The notes below the pieces were generated by a model that searched no databases, was not told the origin of the DNA, and was given only the letters and a program-made list of their open reading frames with translations. From Sindora glabra (lineage: Eukaryota; Streptophyta; Magnoliopsida; Fabales; Fabaceae), in assembly GCA_020226215.1 (NCBI GenBank), contig CM035233.1:19425701-19489700 (forward strand): a stretch of DNA of 64,000 nt, in the 5' to 3' direction. Below are positions 37,601-50,079 of this stretch, one piece after another. Positions within the stretch are counted from its first letter, which is position 1. Each line of letters starts with the position of its first letter. A program made the translations under genes and the position numbers.

Positions 37601-37781
37601 AATAAAATTCTTATAACAATTTTAGTTGGGTGCACTTTGAAATTTCTCCTACAAGTTTCCCGAATTTTACTAAATATTCCTATTGGGTTTTTTTTATTCG
37701 GGGGTTTTCTAACAAAATAACTATTTGAAATCTCTAATTTACTTTGGATAATTTCTAAAAGGATTCCTATGGGCTATTACA
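34680..37781. mobile_element. Solo LTR-like element, about 3.1 kb, splitting the FAR1-like pseudogene
   Basis: It begins TGATCACGACCCG and ends GGGCTATTACA, the pattern of gypsy-type LTRs (usually TGTCACGACCC ... ATTACA). FAR1-like coding sequence ends just before it (AAAGTTA to 34679) and continues just after (AGTATAGAT from 37782). The flanking pentamers AGTTA and AGTAT match only in part. Internal sequence from about 35690 to 37600 is homologous to 50500-52340, so both belong to one LTR family. No coding region inside. Confidence 0.65.
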
Positions 37782-38020
37782 AGTATAGATAGGCTAAATA
37801 GTCAAGTTGATGAAATTTGTAAGAGACATTTGGAGTTAAAAGATAATATAGTCAATGCTTCACCATCTATTGCAAATACAAATGAAAGCATGATGCAAAA
37901 CAACCAAAATTTCCAAAATGTCAAGGGCATCAAAAAGTGAGATGGAGCAAGAGAAGGCAAACATCCTATGAGCTAGGTAGAAAAACAATCTAAAAAAAAC
38001 ATGGCTTATTGTAGCAATGC
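37782..38020 (+). pseudogene. FAR1/FRS-like pseudogene, 3' part
   Basis: Continues the interrupted protein: SIDRLNSQVDEICKRHLEL, KDNIVNASPSIANT, NNQNFQNVKGIKK, then stops, with VEKQSKK further on. The helical block and basic tail are what follow the SWIM domain in FRS proteins. The join with NLVNKV before the LTR is in a sensible phase. Confidence 0.7.
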
Positions 38021-38189
38021 TTTATAGAGCTACAAAGCTAAGGTAATAATAATAATTTATAAATGAAACATAAGGTAGATTATCGAATCAAGAATCATAT
38101 TGCAAATCAAAAGGCATTTTTATAAACCTTGAATTAAATTAAATAAAAAATTAATAAGATTCATGATTCAACATAAAAAGAGAAAATTT

Positions 38190-38890
38190 TAATATTACAT
38201 GTAATAAAATGTTTGATAGAAGACAAAGAAGCATAACTACAAGCCAAGAAAAATTCTTCTTTTAATATCATAAAATCATAAATAACTATTATGAAGATTC
38301 AAAACTCAAAATAGTGAAAAACTAATCATAACTTTAAATGTCAAAAGACATGTAGATAAAAAAGAAACTCAATAAGTCATAAATATATAAGTAACAAAAT
38401 AGTCTTGCCCATATTAAAATATAGTAGGTTTAGGAGGTAATACTTCTTTGCATAGCAAATCATTCAAAACACTAAATGAATTGCAAGATTTAAAAGATTC
38501 TATCACAATTCATATGACTTTAGGAAAGATTCATCATAAAAGAAAAAAAATTCAATGAATAATTCAAAGCAAAGCATAACAATTAGCCAAGGAAGACATT
38601 TCTTTCAATATCATAAACACACTTAAATCATTATTATGAAGATTCAAAACTCAATGGTAAAAAATTTATCATGACTCTAAAGGTAAAAAATCATGTAGAT
38701 TCAAAAGAAACTCAATAAGTCATAAATATGTAACATAATAGTCCCATTCATGTTAAATATAAAAGGCTTAGGAGGCAATCCTTCTCTACATAGTGAATCA
38801 TTGGAATCATTGAATGAATGAATCAACAGAATAATAGATTTAGGAAATCCTTTCATAATTCATCCAATTTGAGGAAAGATTCATCTTAAA
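38190..38890. repeat. Two-copy tandem duplication, period about 343 bp
   Basis: AAAGAAACTCAATAAGTCAT occurs at 38361 and again at 38704. Around it the order of blocks is the same in both halves (AAGCATAAC..., TTATGAAGATTCAAAACTCA, GGAAAGATTCATC). The copies differ by point changes and small indels. No coding capacity seen. Confidence 0.85.
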
Positions 38891-39085
38891 AAAGGATTCA
38901 TGGCTTCATTCAAATCAATTCTATTTAGGTCAAAATCAAATTGTAAGATTCAAATTGCAAAGTAAAATTCTGATAGCCATTACAACTTATCTACTCAATT
39001 TATCAAGTTACATTTCTATTTATTTTTTATAGGAAACCCAAGCTTCTTTTTCAATACATGACATTCCAAGTGTATAAGAAACTTG

Positions 39086-39779
39086 GAGTACATTTGGTAG
39101 GATAAAGTGAAATGAGAATGGAAATAGAAATGGAAATGATCAAAAAGTTTGTTTAGTATACATTATAGAATAAGAATATCCATTCCCTAAAAAATATCCA
39201 TTCTATCAAATCAAATAATGGAATTTTCATTTCATAGCAAAAGTGATAGAATAAACCATTCCATCATTCATGAAATAGCTTTTTTACACATATATCTCTC
39301 ATATTTTTCATATATTTCAATATTTCAATATTACCCCTTATTTATATATAATAAAATATTATTTTTTATATTTCTCTAAAATTTAAAATATGATATTTTT
39401 GTATTCTTTATAAAAAAATTTAATATAAAATTTTAATAAATTAGAATTTTTATAGTTTTATTATAGAAATTTTTTGTTACTTATAATTTTGACAATACAA
39501 TTTAAATTGTAACAATTTTTATTATAGATCATATCGTAAATTTTAATAGCATTAAATTATGTAATAATATATTTATCATTTTTGTAAATCAAGATATTGT
39601 TATCATTAATTACACTTCTATTTCATTCTTACATTATTTTGTTGTACTAGATATAAAAATAAATTGGAATACTCCTTTTATTCCTTATCATACCAAATAT
39701 AATTATGGAATAATCATTCTATTCTCTTTCCCATTTTCATTTCTATTTCTATTTATGTTCTATTATACTAAATGCAACA
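39086..39779. mobile_element. MITE-like element with long terminal inverted repeats, about 690 bp
   Basis: The left end reads GAGTACATTTGGTAGGATAA, then GAAATGGAAATG-rich sequence. The right end, reverse-complemented, reads GTTGCATTTAGTATAATAGA, then ATAGAAATAGAAATGAAAA. The inverted repeats extend for roughly 55 bp imperfectly, with further palindromic match inside (ATTCC/GGAAT blocks). No open frame. The superfamily is not settled. Confidence 0.6.
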
Positions 39780-40501
39780 TTACATTCATTTATTTAGGGC
39801 CAAGTGAGATTCGAGATAATATTGCATCCAACCAAGTATCGAGTCCTCTCAATGATATATCTAATGTTAGTAACCATCATTTAGGATTTTAGATAATTTA
39901 TTATCTCATTTATTCTCATTTACAAGGCTATCACAATTTTCAACAAATTAACTTTTTCTTTATAAAAATTTATAGGTTATAGTTCTCCGCTCCCTTTATA
40001 CTTCAATTGGGAAATGTTTCATTCGCTTATTAGACAAAGGCACAAATGATGTTGGCTTAACATTTAGTTTTTGCTAATGAGAAATGTTCCCATTTTAATG
40101 TAGTTTTTTCCTTTTTTGGTGAATAATGTAGTGTTGCTTTGAATGTACAAAGAAGAATACATTGTTTTGTATATATTTGATATACTTGACAATCATACTT
40201 ATTCTCAAAACAAAATAATAATAATAATAATAATAATAATTCAAATTAGTTCTTGCTTGCTGCCACTAAGTAGACAATCAAACTACTCAAGACCAAACAA
40301 ATTTCAAATTAGTTCTTGCATGAATCCATTAAGTAATCCGAATTTTATTAAAACAATTCTTTAAACACCTAATGTGCAATATTAATTGTTTTGCTCAAGT
40401 AACTAAAAGCATGAATTAAACTTCAGAACGAGAACACAAAAGCAAAAACATATAATAGTCACCTGATACCAGCAAATTCAACAATAAATGTTGGTTTAAA
40501 C

Positions 40502-40729
40502 CTAAGAATCTGAGAATGAAGACGACGAGCTTGTAATCGTATTAATGTTTCTGACTTTCCTTGAAAGACTAACATTTGCACCTGATTCTAATCGCTCTCA
40601 TGGTCTTGTCATCCTTGGAGAAGTAACCTTGACTGCACTTTTTGGTCTGGTGGTTTTGGGAGGAAGAAGAGTAACGTTGTGTTGGCAAGGAAGAGAACGA
40701 AAAGGAATCCCTTGGGGTAATTTCAACAT
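40502..40729 (-). pseudogene. Unrecognised exon candidate with organelle-targeting-like N-terminus
   Basis: In a GC-richer patch the minus strand reads MLKLPQGIPFRSLPCQHN, then VTLLPPKTTRPKSAVKVTSP, RMTRP, stop, then ERLESGANVSLSRKVRN and a Ser-rich end. The N-terminus is rich in S, T, K, R and P and poor in acidic residues, like a plastid or mitochondrial transit peptide. One TGA interrupts it; CGA to TGA would explain this. No family recognised. The plus-strand frame at 40545-40733 is the other possibility and looks less natural. Confidence 0.25.
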
Positions 40730-40739
40730 CTGATGGAGA

Positions 40740-42798
40740 TTAGCCAAGAAAAAAAATGAAGTGGATCAACTCCCAATGGCAGTTCCGAGTACAAGATCCG
40801 GATCCGCAAATAATACTCTTCGGGCCCTTAGATGGTATTGAAATACGCCGTCATGGGTCCTGATGATAAAGGACAAGGAAATTGCGCAACTGAAGTCAAT
40901 TGTTTGGGCCAAAGGAATGGGTACGGCATAGCTAGCCCAAAAGATTAAAATAGGATAAAAAAGAAAATAGATATAAAACATAAATAGAATGGACTTAAAA
41001 AATAAATGTAAACAAAAAGAAAAAGATAATTGAAAAAATAGGATAATGCATGAAGCCTCGAAGTCACATATTTTGTATGTTTTTGACAAGATTTAAAATA
41101 TAAGTTATAACTATGTATATAGAGTCTTACATATTTTAAACAAGAAGTTATAGTAATTTTGTATGGATCTTAAGCATAAATAAAAGGTAGTAATTACAAA
41201 AGTTTCCTAAAAGAAATTTTTTAATTTTTCATAGAGAAAACTTAAGTGAAGATGTATAGACATTTCTAATGAAATTCTGAATCATATTTATATATGTATT
41301 ACTTTTTTCAATTTACAAATAATATTTACAACTCAACAAATATAATTATTAATTAGTTATTTAATTAATTGAGAATTGAATATACATATAAAATTATAAT
41401 TGTAATTAGAAACTTCACACAATAAACATTTATAAAAGCTTTCTTAAGTTTTCTCCTTTTCTTATATTTATGTAAAATTTATTTTTGATGAATATATTAT
41501 GGAGAGTATAAAAAATTTTCACAAAAATTATACAATACATACCAATTTTTGGAGTATATAGTCAAACTTATCCATGAAAATTTGCATTTATCTCATGAAC
41601 CATAAACTCTATTTGAGTAAATTTGTTTGTATATATGAATTTTAAGATATTTCACTAAAGCTCAGGTAAGACTTAATTCATTGAATTGGTTTAATTAACA
41701 AGAATTGATGTTGCCAAGACTCCAACCAAATTATTTATATATTTATCTAAATTTAATTGTTGCTAATCTCAAGAGATTAGTTGATTTATATGTATTATTG
41801 TAAGCTTTTAAAAAGGTGGGTGATGAATCTCATATATTATGGAATAATATATTTTACTTTTAGAGTTTTTTTTTAACACAAAAGAAGAAAAAAAGAGAAA
41901 AAATAAAAGAAATAATAGATCCATTAGCAATTTTAATAGCAAGTGCCTAAGACAGATTTTTTCATCACTAATTCTATTCCAAAATTTATTTTTCGAAAAA
42001 AAGCAAATTTTCACTCTAATTTTGGGGTGATTGAATTTTTTCCTCTTTAATTTTAAAAACTTAAAAATTACTCCCATGAACTTTACAAAATTTAGAATTA
42101 ACACTTATCATCTATTTAATTAATTATTTTATGAAATTGTGGGATTTTTTATGAAATTTTTAAATAATAATCCTAATATTATAGTATAATATATTTTTTA
42201 AATATTTTTTTACATATAATTTTTATGTTATATAATTAATAAAAATTAAATTATAAAAAAAATTTAATTAAATACTTGTAAATAAAGTATAAAATTATAT
42301 TAAAAATATAAAATAAATTAATATTTTATAATATTATAATTCTTGTTTACAAATTTCATAAAAATAATATAATTTGATAAAATTGATTAATTAAGTGAAT
42401 AGTAAATTTTAATTTCGAATTTTATAAAATTTAAGTAATTTTTAAATTTTTAAAATTGAAAAGAATAAAATTCAATAATCTTAAAGTTAAAAGATGTATT
42501 TTATACTTTTCTTTTACTTTTTATGTGGAAATATTACATTCTATGATAAGGTTGTGACTCATGTTAGAAGACGTGGTATTTACACGATCTAAAAATAAAT
42601 AAGCTTTTGTAAAATATTTTTTTATTTTAATTGATGGCTGAAATGCACAAATTCATCATTAGCAACACTTGGTGGAATGTGATTAATACAAACAAATATT
42701 ATGAAACCTTTTTACAACAATATTTATCATTAGCTAACCATAAAAACAACAAATTAACTAACATTGACTAACATACAAAATAGAGATTTTATGGAGAT

Positions 42799-42854
<56 letters not shown>

Positions 42855-42911
42855 CTTACTCAAATTTGACAGTTAGATCATTTTAACCCATTTACCACAA
42901 GGGAACCTAAA
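40740..42911. other. AT-rich stretch, no gene seen
   Basis: If the LTR at 42932 belongs to a minus-strand element, its internal region would begin here and run leftward, but no gag or pol motif is visible. An (AT)n tract lies at about 42800-42852. Confidence 0.45.
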
Positions 42912-42927
42912 TCATATTTTGATACCA
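42912..42927 (-). other. Retrotransposon primer-binding site
   Basis: Minus strand reads TGGTATCAAAATATGA four bases after the LTR end ...CGTAACA. LTR-GAGG-TGGTATCA is the normal arrangement for gypsy elements primed by initiator-Met tRNA. It sets the 42.9-46.5 kb LTR as a 5' LTR on the minus strand. Confidence 0.6.
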
Positions 42928-42931
42928 CCTC

Positions 42932-45900
42932 TGTTACGACCTAATATGATTATAACTAGCATGGATTCCAATATTAGTTTCTATAACCCTTAACATTTTT
43001 CTTTCTAATTATCCAATCGAAGTTTTCAAATTTTGAAAGGAACTTGACTTTTATTTTAAATTTTTTATGAAAAAATAAATAAAATATTTCCTATTTTTAA
43101 ATACTTCCCAAATGTTGAATGCCTTAATATATAATACCTATATATTTTCTTAAATACAACAGTAATATGAATATACACATTACCACATAATCTCAAAATA
43201 TGCATAGATAAATAATTTAACATATCAAGTAATGGATCAACAATATTTCTATTCTAATACTAATCCTAGTCTAAATAGAAGCTCCAACTATCAAATCTTT
43301 GAATCCAAGCGGCCTTTGAATTCTCCATGTAAGTGTCTCAACCTAAACACATTGAAATAAATCAAAGTGAGTTATAAAAATTCAATAGACATATATCTAC
43401 CACTAGCTTGCGAGAAATCAATCCTATATATTATATACATACATAATAATCACATGTTAATCATATATTAAATTAGAAAAATAATAACAAACTCATTTCT
43501 TAGATTCTTGCAATAAACACAACTTGACCTTAAATTGGAATTTCACCTACATTCAACTTAGATTCCATATCTTGCATCACAAAATACAATAATCTTAAAC
43601 AATATCACTCATCACTTATTTCGAACGATCATCTAAACAACGCTCAAGGCTTAATAACACTCAGATCATCATAATTGTCTTAAGTTCTTGCAATCATGTC
43701 AAATAGTAATAATTAATCATAGGCAAATTCTAATATCACATCACATATTCATTTATAGTAAGCATACATGTAGCTATTTTTTGACTTCTAGATACTCTCA
43801 TATCCTTCACAACTATTTGTCAGGAATTTCTCATTTAACTTTCAAATCATTTCTTCAAACAATTCACAATATTTGATGTCATTACTTTAGCATAGTTCAC
43901 AATATCCAATATCTCATAAGATTCGCTTCATAATGTAATAAATTCACTAGAACTTAACATTCTTGATACAAATCACACTACATGTTCTAACGTGTCCATT
44001 ATGATAAAACTCAATCATGATATAAATTATTATAATTCTCTCACATTCAATCAATTAGTAATTAATACCAATAATACTATGCTTTTACTGTGCACACTGA
44101 TTAATTAACATCAACTCAACAACTAAATGCACATATATAATAGAACTAGCTTTACACATGAATATGTAATTTATACTATGAATAAGAAAAAATATAATTT
44201 ACAATAATTAAACTATCTTTTATTAAAATATAAAATTATGGTGAGATATACACTCACCTGATAGCATTAATTCATCCTTGGAGACTCCAAAGTATCTGTA
44301 TCTATCTTTTTATATTTTCTTCGTATTATCACCATTTATAAAGATAAATTATATACTTATCACTTATCTTCTTTCCACATATTACAAATCGTTATTCAAA
44401 TTATAGTATAACAATTTCTAAGTTTACAAGCTTCTTTTGAATTCTAATATTAGCCTTTAAAACTCAAAATACTACCTATTATAAGGATCTTCCTAAACTA
44501 AACATAAATAAAATTAAAATGTAGGAATTTTATGCTCTAATCATGATCCAGTAATGTTATGTTAATATTTCATAGCATAATACTCTTGTGCTTCCAAATT
44601 ATCATCCAAGTTTCTTAAAGTGTATATATATATATATATATAATGTACTTTTTCTTAACTAAACTCCAAATCATCTAAAAATATGGAAATCAATAATATG
44701 AAAGCTATACTCATACTATTTTACATAAAATTGAAGTTTTTCCTAAGTTATCACTATTTATTTAAAATCTATATATAAATAAAATTTTATAGACTAAACT
44801 CAAATGGTTCAAAATATTTAGATATTATTCTTTATTTTTACTCTAATCCTCCTATTTCAATAATATATATCATAAACATCCAATTTTTTAAGCTATTGTT
44901 GTATATTTTAGACATACACAAAATAATTGTTTTCTAATTTAGCTTCAATACCAGTTTAATTAATGGTACATTCAGATTCCCATCATATTATTTTCAATTT
45001 TAGAAGTATAAAAATCTCATTTTATAAAATATTATCATTTTTTCTCAAAAAATATATAAATAAGCTTTTCTTGGATTTAGTTTTAATTCGAAATAAATAT
45101 TTAAATGTTATGATATATACTTGCTCACCATTTTATGGAAGGGTCACCGGCAATTAATCCGTGCCTGAAAATGTCACATTTGCCGGAAAACCGAGAGAGA
45201 GAGAGAGAGAGAGCGCACCGCTCTCTGTTGGAGCTCCAACTCGCAACAGCAACTTACAACGGTTAGAGATAGAGGAAGGAAACTTAGTGGCACCACTAAA
45301 GACTCGTCTTATAAGCCCCCATGGTTCGAGCTCCGATTAGATACTCTGTTTCTCGTCCTCGGAGTTTCCAAACTAGTAACGGAGGCCCTGATGATGTATG
45401 ATGGTCATACAACAACACCACAGTCGAGTAGCAAAAAGAAACGCATCGGGCAAGACCAGCCTAGGCCTTTGCCGCCGTAACCCACGACCTTCCCATCGCG
45501 GCAACAAACAGTTGCCTATTGTAGCTGAGCTCGCGTGGGGAAAAGGGCTGAGTGCGACTTCAGATGGCAGTGAAGAGCAGTGTGCAACGCCAGTGATGCT
45601 GCGAAGGAGCAGCCAAAGAGTAAAGAAGAGAGAGGGCAGTAGGTGTACGGGGAGGGAGAGAGGCGGTGAAGGAAAATGGGAAGAAGTGAGGAGAAAGGAG
45701 CGCCGTCCAGAATAAAAAAGGGAGGGGAAAGAGTCTGACGAAAAGATGAAAAAAATAAAAAAAAGAAAAGAAAAATAAAGCTCTAGGACTTAGTTTGGCG
45801 TATCCCGTACCACGTGAGCTCAACTTTATCGATCAATCTCGTTCTCACATTTTACTTACAATCCTACTTACAATCTTAGGTAAATAAATCTCAATCACTT

Positions 45901-46453
45901 ATTATTTTATTAACTTCCTCTAATTAAATATTAATCATTCAATTATTTTAAAATCTCATTTTCATAAAATTAATTTTATTTAAATTTCTCAGCTCAAATA
46001 TTATTTTTAATCTTCCTTCAATATAAAAATATTTATATACTTTTAATAATATGATAAATTTTAAAATTCTAAAAATACCTATTTAAAACTCTCACAATTC
46101 TCAATAATAATGCATCAATTATAAAGAAATTATTTCATAAATTTTTGCATTCATAATTACTAAAATTATTCTTAATTTATAAGAAATTTCTTAAAAAATT
46201 ATTTTAATTTAATCTTGAATCAATAATCACCATAAAAAAATATATTTCGAATATTATCATTAATTTTATTTTACTATTCCAAAATTCTTCAAAATAAAAA
46301 AGTTTAAAATCAAATATTAATCAAATAAATAATAAATAAAAATAGGCAATTATAAGTATTAAAATTTATAAAAACTTAAATATTAATCAATTAAATCAAT
46401 ATTCACAAGTATTGAAATTTATGAAACTTTAAATATTATTTTTGGATATTACA
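42932..46453 (-). mobile_element. Long gypsy-type LTR A (3522 bp)
   Basis: The plus strand starts TGTTACGACCTAATATG and ends GGATATTACA. The neighbouring sequence 46562-50079 has the same ends, nearly the same length, and collinear blocks: ACCCTTAACATTTTTC, CGGCCTTTG, GGAATTT.TCATYTAACT. With the primer-binding site at its left it is read as the 5' LTR of a minus-strand element. No pol is recognisable to the left. At 45160-45830 it is GC-richer, with a (GA)n tract; that is a likely transcribed leader zone and accounts for the open frames there. Confidence 0.65.
45190..45213 (+). repeat. (GA)n microsatellite
   Basis: About 12 GA units inside LTR A in the GC-richer zone, a position consistent with the promoter/leader part of the LTR. 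Confidence 0.9.
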
Positions 46454-46561
46454 CCTTTCCATTCAAGATAATATCAATATCAATTCTTTTGAATGATTAG
46501 CAATTTATAACTCAAGCATCGTCAAATGTATTGCAAATTTTAATTACTTGTAACATTTTTC

Positions 46562-49500
46562 TGTCACGACCCATTTTAGCCATGATCAATATAAACCCTA
46601 ATATTAGTTTCCACAAACCTTAACATTTTTCATTCCAACTATTCAACAAGAAGCCTTCAAATTTCAAAGGAACTCAAAATTTATTTTATATTTTGTGAAA
46701 AAATAGATAGAGTCTTTCCTATTTTTGTATACTTTTTAAAAGCCACACATTCTAAAATACAATACCTGTATATTTCTTAAATACAACAATAATCAACAAC
46801 ATACATATAATACTATACAAATTCAAAATTATACACAAATAAATAATTCAATGCATCTAACGTTGAATCAATATCATCTTTATCTCAAATTCTAATTCAA
46901 ATTCAAAAAGACTCCCAACTGTCAAATCTTCAAATCAGACGGCCTTTGTCTCTTCATGGATATAACAATGCTCGAAAGCATTCTTTACTACATAAAAATA
47001 TTGAAATTAAAACTAAGTGAGTTTTAAGAACTTAGTGAATATATACTTATCACTATCTTACAGGAGATCAATTTTATAATTAATATTTGTAAGTTAATCC
47101 TATACTAATATTAAAATATTAACAAACTCATATTTCCTGCATATGGCCTAACTTACTTTGAAATGAGAATTCTCCTACACATAACCTAACTTTGTATCTC
47201 GTATCACAATTTATGGAAATATCAACTATCCATTAATATACACCACCATTATCATATCTCATACTACTTATTCTAGGTAGACACTATGATAAAAAATAGC
47301 CATTAAGGCTTGAATACAAATAAATTATCTCAATCATATCAATAAGAATATCTATTCATAGACTATCCAATATCACATTATATCATACATCCAGCTATAA
47401 TAAATATATGTGTAGTTGCTTTTGATCTCCAAGTCAATCTTATGTTTTCCTTAACTATTTGTTAGGAATTTTCCATCTAACTCTCAAATCATTCATATAT
47501 CCTTCACAATTGATTATTGAGAATTTTTCATCTCGCTTTCACAACATTGCTTTATCACTATTCACAATTTTCTAATATCACTATTAGTATGATTCACAAG
47601 TAATATGCACAGAAGAGCTTAGCTTTCATATTACAATTATTGTATAACTAATTCATCATGGAGCAATATCAAGCATACAATAGTACACACACACACATAC
47701 ACACATATGATGCCATGATGTTTATCCACACGGCTATAACATATAAATGTCATAGAAACTCAATTACAAATTAATAATAGTTAGAAACATCATCATTATG
47801 CTTCCACTACATACTCTAATTAATTAGCATTCACTCAACAACTATTTATACTTATACCATAAAACTAACTTTATGCATGAGTATATATATATATATATAT
47901 ACATGAATATAAAATTTATACTATCAATAAGAAGATTATAAATTCACAATAATTGAACTATCTTTTATTAAAATATTAATCTGTAGTGAGATATATACTT
48001 ACCTAGCCACCTAGCATCTATATTTGTCTTCTCACATTTTCCTCCTAATATCACAATTTACAAGAATATTCTATAAAAATTTCAAGTTTACTCCTTTTCT
48101 TTCCAAATCATTATTCTAGTCTTTACATTATAATTTTATTATCTATTTTTTAAATTAATCACAAGAAACTGAAAATATAGTATTCCATAATAATTTAAAA
48201 TCAAACTTATATATGTGAAAATATAACTATTCAAAGCTTTAGAAAAACTTATTTGATGCCATTTATTCTTCCTAAATTATTGTGAAACTATTATGATCTT
48301 TATTTTTCTATTTATCATTGATAAATCATAAATTCTAATATATGATAACTCCTCCAATTCAAAGTATATAACATCAAAATATTAGATTCTAATAATATAA
48401 ATATACTTTAAATATACTAATCCAATAATCTTGGGCATATAATTCTAATCTTATCAAAGCTATACCAAGTATACAAAATATCAAATATACAAGATAAAAC
48501 AATAAAGCAAGGATTTTCTGAATCCAATTCAAATTTCCCATAATATTAAACTAAAATACTCTAGAAAAGGTTCAAATTATATTGTTTTATCATCTTATAG
48601 CATAAAATATAATATTTCAAAAACATTACTAAGAATATAGAATATGCATAAAATAGGTTTTCTTAATTCAAGTTAAAATCTTCCAAAATATAAAATTATA
48701 ACATTTCACAATTATCTTGATCATAGTATTTTAACAATCTATAACATAAAAATTTTACTTCAAAGCCATTATCATGCATTTAAATTCACTCACAAAATGC
48801 ATTTCTTTGATTCCTACATAAATTGCCATAAAAGTAGAATAAAATATTCTAGTTATATTTTAATCATTCTATTTTAATATTTTATAACATAAAAATTACA
48901 TTTTTTTCAAATCATCATCATAAATTCAAATATATAGAAAATGATTTTTTAGACCCAAGCCTACAATAACAATAATATAAGTATTTCATAATGAAAATTT
49001 ACTTACCCCTATGAGTTGACTTTGCTGGAGCTTTGCTGATAGCAATGGGACATTGGGATGTCAGCAGAAAGGAGGAAGATAGTAACTTCAGCTACTAAAT
49101 CAGTGCCATATGTCATGGCACTCCATCCATTCACTGAAGGCTGCTATAACTAGCAAAGGATGGTGATTACAATGATATAGACCATGCCAGAGAAGGAACG
49201 AGACTCATATTCCTTCCCTTACTACTGCAATCCATAACTCTTCTCACACCTAGAAGCTATCAAGTTGAAGAGAAGTAGCACATAAGCTCATAGTGGCACG
49301 AGGCAACTAGATGGTGTATGACATCGATGGCACAATAAGAGAAAGAAAGCTGAATGGAGAGGTGAGAGCGATGAGAAAGAGCTAGTGGGAAGAAAGAAAC
49401 TAAAAGTGTGTAAAAAGTGAGAGAGAGACTGCTAGGTAAGAAAAAGAGAGGGGTACCGACATATTAAAGAAAAATCAAATAGGAAAAAGAGAAAACAACT

Positions 49501-50079
49501 AGAAATAATAGAATAAAGGAAGAGCTACGAGTTTTGTTACAACATTTCTCAGTATAACTAGGCCTATCTCTTCCTTTAAATCTGATTCATCTATTTTATT
49601 CTAAGGAATTCTAGCCATTGATTTACAAAAGCTCATTTTTCATAAAATAAATTTTCAATTATTTTCAATTCTTCCCCTATATATATATTTGAAAGTTCTA
49701 AAATAATTTTGTCAACTTTCCACAATTCCTAAAAATAATTTTATCAATACAAACAATTTATTTCATGAATTTCGCACTCTTGAATTTTATATTTTCCAAT
49801 AAAATATTATAATAACTTGATAAATTAATAAATATTTTAATTTTTCACAAATAATTTATCAAATACAAACAATTAATTTTATAACTTTAATCACTAAAAA
49901 TATTCTTAACTTGTAAGAAAATTCTTATAAAAAATATTTAAACAAATATTAAACCAATATTGACTAATGAAATAAAATTTAAATATCAAAAGAAATTTAA
50001 AACTAATTATTATCCAAATAAACAAAATAAATATACACTTGCATTAAAATTTATAAAAAAATTATTTTAGGATATTACA
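46562..50079. mobile_element. Long gypsy-type LTR B (3518 bp), solo
   Basis: Starts TGTCACGACCCATTTTAG and ends TTAGGATATTACA. Same family as LTR A. Flanking TTTTC (46557-46561) and TTTTT (50080-50084) match at 4 of 5. The sequence around it (46454-46561 and 50080 onward) is homologous to an uninterrupted stretch at about 50360-50490, so B inserted into an older repeat unit. No primer-binding site or polypurine tract adjoins it, so it is called solo. Confidence 0.65.

Noticed and set aside
45398..45823. Open frames of 105 and 87 residues on opposite strands
   Set aside because: They lie in the GC-rich leader zone of LTR A, overlap each other, and show no recognisable motif; the corresponding zone of LTR B has no equivalent frame.
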